DNA of 64,000 nucleotides from Vibrio sonorensis. GTDB taxonomy: Bacteria > Pseudomonadota > Gammaproteobacteria > Enterobacterales > Vibrionaceae. Both the position numbers and the translations under genes were made by a program. The stretch spans positions 1-64,000 of the forward strand of contig NZ_LJJE01000112.1 of NCBI RefSeq assembly GCF_001854765.1, given 5' to 3'. Shown here one piece after another: positions 36,804 to 43,983 of the stretch (its first letter is position 1; each line of letters opens with the position of its first letter). Below the pieces are notes generated by a model that saw only the letters and a list, made by a program, of their open reading frames with translations, did no database searches and was not told where the DNA came from.

Positions 36804-37973
36804 ATGACGGAATCTATCACGTTGCGCCCATTGCCTGCCGAGCTGGATGAGAAAAGAGTAATTGAACATCTGCCGGTGGTGGTTTCTGCAATTAAAAAGA
36901 ATATTGCCAAGATTGGAGAGCGAAACCCCAAAATTGGTACTGAAAACAATCAGTGGCAGTACTGTGGTCAATTTGATTGGGTCTCTTCTTTTTGGACTGG
37001 TGAGCTTTGGTTGTGCTATCAAATGACGGCTGAGCAAACATTCAAAAACAGCGCAAAACTTAGAAAGTCATATTTTTCCGATATGTTGCTAGACCCATTC
37101 TGGTTGGATCACGACTTGGGCTTTCAATACAGCTTAAGCTGCGTTGCAGACTACAAACTGACGGGTGACGAAGAGTCTAAGATGATGGGGATTCGCGCGG
37201 CGGATCATCTGATCCATCGTTTCCGAAAAATTGGTGGCTATATTGTCGCGTGGAATGATACTCATCCACTTGGTCCAGAAATCACTCAGGGCAAGTCGAT
37301 TATCGATTCGTTGCAGAATACGGCACTTCTCTTTTGGGCATCTGAAGTAACTGGATCTAAAGTGTACGCCGACGCCGCAAAACGCCATAGTGAAACGCTG
37401 GCAAAGCACATTGTTCGCGATGACTACTCGACCTACCACTCGTTTAACTTCCATCCAGTGACGCAAGAGCCAATCAAAGGTGAAACCTTCCAAGGTTATG
37501 CGGATGATTCGTGTTGGGCGCGCGGTCAATCGTGGGCAGTGCACGGCTTTGCTCAAACATACCTATATACGGGCGAAGAGAAGTTTTTAACTCTGGCGAA
37601 GAAATTGGCCCGTTATGCAGTAGAACAGATCACTGATGACGGTGTGCCGGTTTGGGATTACTCGCTACCTGCCGACGAAATTCAATACAAGGATAGCTCA
37701 GCAGGAGCCATTACTGCCGCTGGATTACTATTAATCGCTCAGTGCATTGAAGATGAGAAAGAAGCCAAGCAATATCGCGATTGGGGCCTATTCCTGCTGC
37801 AAGGTTTGATGGATACCTGCGATTTAACCAATGACGAGAGCGCTCTAGGTCTGCTGGCACACGGTGCTTCATTTGTGAAAGTAGGCCTATGTGACAATAT
37901 GCTGCCTTACGGTGATTACTACTATCTCGAAGCACTAATGCGCGCAAACGGATACCAAAAGTTCTTCTGGTAA
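36804..37973 (+). CDS. GH88 unsaturated glucuronyl hydrolase
   Basis: Removes the 4,5-unsaturated uronic acid from the non-reducing end of lyase products by hydrating the double bond. 389 residues from ATG 36804 (MTESITLRPLPAEL), an alpha6/alpha6 barrel with no signal peptide, so cytoplasmic. Family marks: WVSSFWTGELWLCYQMT, DHDLGFQYSLS (first catalytic-region Asp), KSIIDSLQNTALLFWAS (second Asp), RGQSWAVHGFAQTYLYT, and DSSAGAITAAGLLLIAQ. First gene of a unit with GH112 and the lyase. Sulfate tolerance cannot be judged from sequence. Confidence 0.92.
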   Translation: MTESITLRPLPAELDEKRVIEHLPVVVSAIKKNIAKIGERNPKIGTENNQWQYCGQFDWVSSFWTGELWLCYQMTAEQTFKNSAKLRKSYFSDMLLDPFWLDHDLGFQYSLSCVADYKLTGDEESKMMGIRAADHLIHRFRKIGGYIVAWNDTHPLGPEITQGKSIIDSLQNTALLFWASEVTGSKVYADAAKRHSETLAKHIVRDDYSTYHSFNFHPVTQEPIKGETFQGYADDSCWARGQSWAVHGFAQTYLYTGEEKFLTLAKKLARYAVEQITDDGVPVWDYSLPADEIQYKDSSAGAITAAGLLLIAQCIEDEKEAKQYRDWGLFLLQGLMDTCDLTNDESALGLLAHGASFVKVGLCDNMLPYGDYYYLEALMRANGYQKFFW

Positions 37974-38040
37974 TTCATTAAATTTCTATTTTAATTTTTT
38001 TGGGAAGTGAGCTTAGTTGCTCACTGCCCGGGGAGTTTTT

Positions 38041-40227
38041 ATGTCTAAAATCAACCAAAACCAAGGTCATATGACGCTTCCAGTGGAAGTCGGTCAAGAG
38101 GATGTTGTTCTAGACCTATACAAAAAATGGCAGGCAGATGCGCTGCGTGATAGCGATGGTACAAGCATGCCAGACACCTTGGCTAAACAAGACAGCGATA
38201 TCTATTCGGTTATGTGTTTGGTAAGAGCAGACCAACAGTATGCCTATGACAATCCACAATATTTGCACCGCAAGTACTTGATGTCGTTCCCTGTTACTGC
38301 CATGGGAGAGACGGTTAAAATCTCACCATTGGACGGGTACAGCAAAGACAAGTACGAGCTGGATGACGATAGTAAGCCCAAACAGTGGTGGGAAGTACGC
38401 AATCGCACAACGAACCAAGTGATCGACCCATCGCAATGGGAAGTAAGTACCGAAACCAATGAAGTGACGGTTTACCAAGCTGTACCTTATCACGAATACA
38501 CTGTGACGTTTTTAGCACGTCAGGTTTGGGATAGCGTATCGATGTACAACGCTTTGACCAACGATTGGGACGGGCCGCGCATTCGCAGTCTTGACCCATA
38601 TCACCCAGAGTGTCGCGCCCATCTGTTAAACCATTTCAAGAAGTGGTTGGATGAACATCCGAATACTACCGTGGTTCGTTTTACAACATTCGCATTCCTT
38701 TTTGTTATTGATACTGGTGAAAAAAACCAAGATATCTACCGCGATTGGACAGGGTATGGTGAAACCGTCAGCCCTCGTGCGTTGGAAGACTTTGCCGAGC
38801 GATTTGGTTATCACCTAACTCCAGAAGACTTTGTCGATGCCGGTTATTACAACGGTACTTACAAAGTGCCTTCTAAGCGTTATCAAGACTGGATGACCTT
38901 TGTTCAAGATTTTGTTGTCGAGTTTGCGGCTGAGCTCGTTTCCATGGCGCACAAAGCTGGAAAGAGAACAGCGATGTTCCAAGGCGATCACTGGATTGGC
39001 ACCGAACCATTCTTAGAGAGCTATCAAAAGATCGGACTGGATATTAATATCGGTGCGGTTGAAGACGGCGTTGCACTGCGTCGCCTAACGGATTCAGGTG
39101 GTGATCAAGTACGCGAAGCGAGATTTTATCCGTACTTTTTCCCAGATGTGTTCCGCGAAGGCAATGACCCAGTGGTGGAGTCAATGTCTAACTGGACCAA
39201 AATTCGCCGCGCAATGCTTCAAAAACCGCTCGACCGCATTGGCTATGGCGGCTACTTGTCGCTAGCAAACAAGTTCCCTCATTTCATTGATCACGTTACA
39301 GAAGTCTCTGCGCAGTTTGGTGACTACTTAGAAAATACCCAACGCGGCGAGTCTAAGAAAATTACAGGTAAAGTGGCGGTGCTAAGTGCATGGGGCAAGG
39401 CGAGAAGTTGGCTACAGAATCAGGCGAGAGACCAGCGTTTTTACGTGCCACCGCGCCCAGATGTGATGGAGTTAGTGGGAAACAACTTGCTAGAGTGCTT
39501 ATCGGGCCTGCCATTTGACGTTGAGTTTATTAGCTTTGAGGACATCGCTAAAAACGGGATTAACCAAGACATCAAGGTGATTATAAACACCGGCGATGCC
39601 AACTCAGCGTGGAGTGGTGGAGAGTGTTGGGACAATCCTGACGTGGTAGTTGAGCTGCGTAAGTTTGTCGCCAATGGCGGTGGTTTACTCGGTGTATCAG
39701 ATCCATCTGCGTGGCAAAAAAATGGTCGTTACTTCCAATTGGGTGACGTGTTCGGCTTAGAAAAAGAGACCTCCTTAACCATGGGTCGTGTGGCGATGCC
39801 AGTATCACTGGATAAAGAGCACTATTTAAGCCAGTTCCTAACGGGCGACGAAGACTTTGGCAATGCAAGCTATGTGTATCCTCAAGCGGATGATTTAACG
39901 GTATTAGCCGCGCAAGGTCAGCATTTAGCTTTGACGGCGAAAGAGTACGGCAATGGTCGCTCTGTTTATCTAGGCAACTTGCCATTTAGTATGGAAAACG
40001 CCCGTCTTCTTCAACATATACTGCTTTGGTTAGGTGGCAATGACAAAGAGGCTCATCAGTGGGTATCAAACCACCCTCAGGTAGATGTTGCTTACTATCC
40101 AAAAACAGAGAAGGCGACAGCGGTTAACTACAGTGACCAAGAGCAGACTCTTACCGTGTTGGATAGCCGCGGAGAACAGTTGGATATCACGTTGGCACCA
40201 TATGAGTGGCGCTGGATTCCAGCTTAA
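38041..40227 (+). CDS. GH112 1,3-beta-galactosyl-N-acetylhexosamine phosphorylase
   Basis: Phosphorolyses Gal-beta-1,3-GalNAc (galacto-N-biose) or Gal-beta-1,3-GlcNAc to galactose-1-phosphate and the amino sugar. 728 residues from ATG 38041 (GGGGAG upstream), no signal peptide. It follows GH112 lacto-N-biose phosphorylases throughout: VVRFTTFAFLFV, DWTGYGETVSPRALEDF, QDWMTFVQDFVVEFA, AMFQGDHWIGTEPF (the catalytic acid Asp region), RRAMLQKPLDRIGYGGYLSL, KVAVLSAWGKARSW, NTGDANSAWSGGECW. A V. vulnificus GH112 enzyme is known to prefer galacto-N-biose. It sits between an unsaturated-uronyl hydrolase and a lyase, an unusual pairing, and its product feeds the galT-galE genes upstream. Confidence 0.92.
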   Translation: MSKINQNQGHMTLPVEVGQEDVVLDLYKKWQADALRDSDGTSMPDTLAKQDSDIYSVMCLVRADQQYAYDNPQYLHRKYLMSFPVTAMGETVKISPLDGYSKDKYELDDDSKPKQWWEVRNRTTNQVIDPSQWEVSTETNEVTVYQAVPYHEYTVTFLARQVWDSVSMYNALTNDWDGPRIRSLDPYHPECRAHLLNHFKKWLDEHPNTTVVRFTTFAFLFVIDTGEKNQDIYRDWTGYGETVSPRALEDFAERFGYHLTPEDFVDAGYYNGTYKVPSKRYQDWMTFVQDFVVEFAAELVSMAHKAGKRTAMFQGDHWIGTEPFLESYQKIGLDINIGAVEDGVALRRLTDSGGDQVREARFYPYFFPDVFREGNDPVVESMSNWTKIRRAMLQKPLDRIGYGGYLSLANKFPHFIDHVTEVSAQFGDYLENTQRGESKKITGKVAVLSAWGKARSWLQNQARDQRFYVPPRPDVMELVGNNLLECLSGLPFDVEFISFEDIAKNGINQDIKVIINTGDANSAWSGGECWDNPDVVVELRKFVANGGGLLGVSDPSAWQKNGRYFQLGDVFGLEKETSLTMGRVAMPVSLDKEHYLSQFLTGDEDFGNASYVYPQADDLTVLAAQGQHLALTAKEYGNGRSVYLGNLPFSMENARLLQHILLWLGGNDKEAHQWVSNHPQVDVAYYPKTEKATAVNYSDQEQTLTVLDSRGEQLDITLAPYEWRWIPA

Positions 40228-40242
40228 CGTCGAACATTAATG

Positions 40243-40272
40243 AAAGGGTGCTACGGCACCCTTTGTTTTATT
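40243..40272 (+). terminator. Strong hairpin between GH112 and the lyase gene
   Basis: AAAGGGTGC-TACG-GCACCCTTT followed by TGTTTTATT. The perfect 9-bp stem with a stable tetraloop probably lowers read-through into the lyase gene. Confidence 0.75.
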
Positions 40273-40285
40273 AAAAGGGTACATG

Positions 40286-42283
40286 ATGAACTCACAGCAC
40301 TTACTCCTTGTTCAAAAGAACCTAACTAAGGCGATTGGGCGTCTTAGTGAGCGACAAAGATTCAGTGAAGCTCAAAACCGACTGTGGAGCGAGTCGATTA
40401 CGGAGAACGGATGGGAGGATATTAACCTGATTGAAGGAGAAAAATCAGGTGAGATAATGCGTGAATATCTGACGCGAATCTTGAGTTTGAGCTACGAGGC
40501 ATATCGTTCTAATAATTCGAACTATCGCGCAGCAGCAGTGTTGGGTTTAAAGCACTGGTACGCTTTAAACCCAGTTAACTGGAACTGGTGGTGGAACGAC
40601 ATTGGAAAACAGCGGCTTTTGGGTGCAACAGCATTGTTTTTGAAATCCTTGGGTGAAGAAGAGATCATTGATGCTATTGCTGCCGATATGCCTCTGAAGC
40701 CGTCGATGACGGGGGCTAACCTTTCTGATCTCTGCCACGGCGTCGCTATCGGAGCACTTTTAACGTGTAATGAACGTCGATTTATCGAAGCGATGAGAGC
40801 CTTAATCACTACCTTTGAACAGACAAGTGAAGAAGGTATTCAAGCTGATTTTTCATATCAACAGCACGGGGCACAAATTTATAACGGTGGTTACGGTGAG
40901 TCCTTCTACAACATCGCAATAATTTGGGCTTATGCGTGCCATGGTAGCCTTTTTCAATTTGAACCCCTCGTCAACCAGCGGTTACTCGACTATTTTGAAC
41001 AAGGCACCATGTGGATGACCTATTCGGGACAGTTTGATTTTAACGTTTGTGGACGAGCGGTAGCCAAGCCAAGTTTAGAAAAACCAGATTATTACCACAC
41101 CTTAGCCAATCACACCGAGTTACTTATCGAAATGTATCCGCAATTTCAATACCGGTTGTCGCGGTGTAAGCACTATTTTGAGCATAGAGAAAGCTACCCA
41201 TATGCAGGGTTTAAGTATTTTTGGCGATCGGATTATGCCGCGCTGGTCAATCCGGACTATGCGGTTTACGTCAAGGCTAACTCCTGTCGAACTGAGCCAA
41301 TAGAGCAGGGGAACCAAGAGAACCTCAAAGGGGGATGGCTGGGCTTTGGCAGTATGAATATCAGTGTGACGGGTGATGAGTATCAAGACGTTTTCCCAGT
41401 ATGGGACTGGCGATTTGTCCCAGGTGTTACCGCGCCTAGTGAAGTACGCGAGCCAACGGAGTGGGGTAAAGTTGAACAAAGTACCTTGTGGGCAGGCGGC
41501 GTAAGTAACGGTCAATGTGGGCTAATGACCTACGAGTTGGACTACGAGGGGAGCCATGGTGTGAAATCGTGGTTCTTCTTTGATGGTGTTGTTGTTGCCC
41601 TTGGTTCGGGGTTGAAGTCTGACAGCCGTTCACCATTAGTAACCACGCTTAACCAAATCCACAGGTGCGATGATTTCTACCTCGATGGTGAAAAAACGAC
41701 AGTCAATGGCGAGTGGAATGCGACTTGGGTTTATCACAATCGCTGTGGGTATATCAGTCATCAGTTAGGGGCGATAAATGTGACGAGTGAGGAGCGGTGT
41801 TCAAGCTGGAGAACAATTAACAAGCACCTGAACGATGAGCCTATATCTAATGATGTTTTAACCATGACGATCAATCACGGCGTCAAGCCTAGCAATGCAA
41901 GCTACGCATATTCGATTCTTCCTAACTCAGATTTAGTTAAAACGGAAAAGTACCTTTCCGCGCCAAAAGCGGAGGTTAGGATAAACAGACCGGACCTACA
42001 AGCGGTTAAGTATAAATCGCTTCACGCCATTGTGTTTAAACAACCGAACCAGATAGATCTGCAAGAAGGATGGACACTAGACGTGGATAAACCGTGTGTT
42101 TTACTCGCGCAGAGAAATGGCAGAGACTGGCATATTACGCTGGCAACACCGGGAGAAAGTCATACGGTGAACATACAAGTGAGAAACGGTAACCTAACGC
42201 AGTCCGTATCCATTGAAACTCCAGATGGTAGGGATGCAGTTGGTCGTTCAGTTTCTGTTAGGTTAGCCTTTTTAGACAGCTAG
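40286..42283 (+). CDS. Polysaccharide lyase family 8-type enzyme lacking a signal peptide
   Basis: PL8 enzymes cut hyaluronan, chondroitin or related uronate glycans by beta-elimination. 665 residues. Family motifs in order: NPVNWNWWWNDIGKQRLLGATALFL, SDLCHGVAIGAL, DFSYQQHGAQIYNGGYGESF (catalytic His and Tyr), NVCGRAVAKPS (GR motif), then the beta-sandwich part with VFPVWDWRFVPGVTAP, GVKSWFFFDGVVVALGSG and YAYSILPN. PL8 lyases are normally exported; this one begins MNSQHLLLVQKNLTKAIGR without a signal, which suggests that it acts on imported oligosaccharides. ATG 40286 has AGGG at 6 nt; ATG 40283 is the alternative. Confidence 0.87.
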   Translation: MNSQHLLLVQKNLTKAIGRLSERQRFSEAQNRLWSESITENGWEDINLIEGEKSGEIMREYLTRILSLSYEAYRSNNSNYRAAAVLGLKHWYALNPVNWNWWWNDIGKQRLLGATALFLKSLGEEEIIDAIAADMPLKPSMTGANLSDLCHGVAIGALLTCNERRFIEAMRALITTFEQTSEEGIQADFSYQQHGAQIYNGGYGESFYNIAIIWAYACHGSLFQFEPLVNQRLLDYFEQGTMWMTYSGQFDFNVCGRAVAKPSLEKPDYYHTLANHTELLIEMYPQFQYRLSRCKHYFEHRESYPYAGFKYFWRSDYAALVNPDYAVYVKANSCRTEPIEQGNQENLKGGWLGFGSMNISVTGDEYQDVFPVWDWRFVPGVTAPSEVREPTEWGKVEQSTLWAGGVSNGQCGLMTYELDYEGSHGVKSWFFFDGVVVALGSGLKSDSRSPLVTTLNQIHRCDDFYLDGEKTTVNGEWNATWVYHNRCGYISHQLGAINVTSEERCSSWRTINKHLNDEPISNDVLTMTINHGVKPSNASYAYSILPNSDLVKTEKYLSAPKAEVRINRPDLQAVKYKSLHAIVFKQPNQIDLQEGWTLDVDKPCVLLAQRNGRDWHITLATPGESHTVNIQVRNGNLTQSVSIETPDGRDAVGRSVSVRLAFLDS

Positions 42284-42337
42284 GAACAGTAGAGAGAAGT
42301 ATAATAAGTGACGCCGTCACCTTGTTGATTGAGCGGA

Positions 42338-42364
42338 CAAAAAAAGCCCGGTCTAAACCGGGCT
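42338..42364 (-). terminator. Terminator of the DUF4198 unit
   Basis: AGCCCGG-TCTAAA-CCGGGCT, with a minus-strand T tract TTTTTTTGTCC. Confidence 0.9.
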
Positions 42365-42388
42365 AACAATAGTTACACTATATAGTGA

Positions 42389-43174
42389 TTAAAGCGCTTG
42401 TGCTTCAATCCAAAGAACAGCGTCTTGAGACAGTTCTTTGCCTTTAAATTCTGTGTCTGGACCAGAACCTAGACATGCGAAGCCCCACTTGCCTTCAAAC
42501 GGGATACCGAAAGTGAACATACCGTTGTCGTCAGTGATTGCAACAAGTGCAGATGCAGGCGGCTCACGGAATGTGTCTTTGCCAAATGCGTTTGCAGCAG
42601 CGTCTACTTCAGTGTTTAGGAACTCGATTTCGCACTCGATACCAGCTTTAGGCTTGCCTTCAGAAAGAAGTTGACCAGTGAACGTGCTACCAGCAAGTAC
42701 TTGGTATGGCTTGTTCAGAGGAACGATTTCAGTTTTAAGACCTAGAGGCTCATTCCAACCAGTTGGTAGACCACCTTTGTTGATAACGCGTTTAGTTAGC
42801 TGTTGGATGTAGATCTCCTCGCCAGCTTCGTAGTAAGGCTGAGGTACAGCTGCGAATAGGTAGTCGCCATTGCGACGGATTTTGTAGTCAACAGTGAACG
42901 CTTTAGCCGTGTTGTCTGGACCAGTCCAAGTTACTTCTTTAACTTTGTCAGTTAGGTCAGTTTTCTTGTCTTTGAACTGAACGAAAACCTGTTCAGGTTT
43001 TTCTAGGTCCATTACGTGACCGTTATCCATTGGGTGACCGAACACTAGTTTCATATCCAGAGTTGCAGGCTGCTCTAGTTGAGAGTCTGGAGTATGCATC
43101 AAAACAAAGTGTGCATTAGAAGCGGCAGACATAGAAAGTGCGGCTGCGCCTACTGCAAGTGCGATCTTTTTCAT
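42389..43174 (-). CDS. Periplasmic DUF4198 protein beside the feo genes
   Basis: 261 residues with a signal peptide (MKKIALAVGAAALSMSAASNA-HF). It starts its mature part with HFVLMHTPDSQLEQP, as DUF4198 proteins do; several members sit next to metal-ion uptake genes and may bind metal in the periplasm. The rest is two beta-sandwich halves (LVFGHPMDNGHVMD with two histidines; FTFGIPFEGKWGFACLGSG). 25 nt after the small secreted protein gene, divergent from feoA across a shared promoter region. A role in iron delivery is an inference. Confidence 0.75.
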   Translation of the reverse strand: MKKIALAVGAAALSMSAASNAHFVLMHTPDSQLEQPATLDMKLVFGHPMDNGHVMDLEKPEQVFVQFKDKKTDLTDKVKEVTWTGPDNTAKAFTVDYKIRRNGDYLFAAVPQPYYEAGEEIYIQQLTKRVINKGGLPTGWNEPLGLKTEIVPLNKPYQVLAGSTFTGQLLSEGKPKAGIECEIEFLNTEVDAAANAFGKDTFREPPASALVAITDDNGMFTFGIPFEGKWGFACLGSGPDTEFKGKELSQDAVLWIEAQAL

Positions 43175-43199
43175 TTTAGTATTTCCTACTTAAGTGTGA

Positions 43200-43511
43200 C
43201 TATTCAACAATGTCTTTGCCGTCGATCGTGATGTCGTGACCAGGACCGGCGTTAAAAACAACTTTGTAATCGACAGATGGTTTTTCGAACTCAAACTCGC
43301 CATCTTCATTGATCTCGCTCTTAATCAGATCATTGCCGTTTGCGTCTTGAACTTTCATTTCAACGCCAGAGGCAGAAGAACCGTCAGAGAAACCGCCTTC
43401 ACACAAAATGGTGCCGTCACCCATGTCGTAACATGAACATAGAGGAGTGTGTGCAAAAGCTTGACCTGCGAAGCAAGAGGCAACAAGAGTAGCTAAAACT
43501 AGTTTTTTCAT
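43200..43511 (-). CDS. Small secreted protein with cysteines, partner of the DUF4198 protein
   Basis: 103 residues, signal peptide MKKLVLATLVASCFAGQAFA-HTP. The mature protein starts HTPLCSCYDMGDGTILCEGGFSDGS, with His and three Cys close together. An Ig-like strand region follows (VEMKVQDANGNDLIKSEINEDGEFEFEKP) with a late GPGHDI. It looks like the small partner proteins found with DUF4198 in metal-uptake loci. Function unproven. First gene of the minus-strand unit, sharing the FNR/Fur-like promoter region with feoA. Confidence 0.65.
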   Translation of the reverse strand: MKKLVLATLVASCFAGQAFAHTPLCSCYDMGDGTILCEGGFSDGSSASGVEMKVQDANGNDLIKSEINEDGEFEFEKPSVDYKVVFNAGPGHDITIDGKDIVE

Positions 43512-43650
43512 TTTGGTTCCTTAGGGCCCGAAATTCAGAGCCGAAACATCTTTATTTGAGCAAATAGCGCCCATATAACGTCGAGCCGGCCAATTTTCAT
43601 CAGCCAACCTAATGTGGTTACAGAAATAATATTTATTCGCGATTGGAGTT

Positions 43651-43664
43651 TTGATTTAAATCAA
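43651..43664. promoter_or_regulatory. FNR-type box in the feo divergent promoter
   Basis: TTGATTTAAATCAA is a perfect TTGAT-N4-ATCAA FNR site, 86 bp before feoA and 140 bp before the minus-strand unit. FNR activation of feo under anaerobiosis is known in enterobacteria. Confidence 0.75.
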
Positions 43665-43668
43665 TTAA

Positions 43669-43690
43669 GTGATAATTATTCCCATTTGTG
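43669..43690. promoter_or_regulatory. Possible Fur box before feoA
   Basis: GTGATAATTATTCCCATTTG keeps the GATAAT-ATT core of Fur boxes but is imperfect on the right arm. Confidence 0.45.
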
Positions 43691-43749
43691 TTCTCACTTT
43701 GGTGTAAAGTAAAAAGTTCAAATGTGTGTCAATTCGTAACAAAACTCCT

Positions 43750-43983
43750 ATGAAGCAATTGTTGTCCCGGCTAAAACCCGGAGAAAAAGCCATCGTATCT
43801 GAGCATCATTCGGATGAGGCCGTTCGTCAGAGACTTCTAGACTTAGGCCTCATGATTAATAATGAAATTCAATTAGTTAGAGCGGCACCTCTCGGCGACC
43901 CTATTGAGATCAAAGTAGGGCTTACTCATGTAGTTATCCGTCTTAAAGAAGCGGATACCGTGGTAGTAAGAGGAATAAAATAA
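43750..43983 (+). CDS. feoA: Ferrous iron transport protein FeoA
   Basis: Small cytoplasmic SH3-like protein needed for FeoB function. 77 residues from ATG 43750 (MKQLLSRLKPGEKAIV); GTG 43726 would add eight residues, and neither start has a strong ribosome-binding site. The fold signature is LKPGEKAIVSEHHSDEAVRQRLLDLGLMINNEIQLV...PLGDPIEIKVGLTHVVIRLKEAD. The stop overlaps the feoB ATG by one base. Confidence 0.88.
   Translation: MKQLLSRLKPGEKAIVSEHHSDEAVRQRLLDLGLMINNEIQLVRAAPLGDPIEIKVGLTHVVIRLKEADTVVVRGIK

Noticed and set aside
40228..40285. Operon end between GH112 and the lyase
   Set aside because: The hairpin is strong, but no promoter or KdgR dyad precedes the lyase gene, so partial read-through from the GH88 promoter is more likely.
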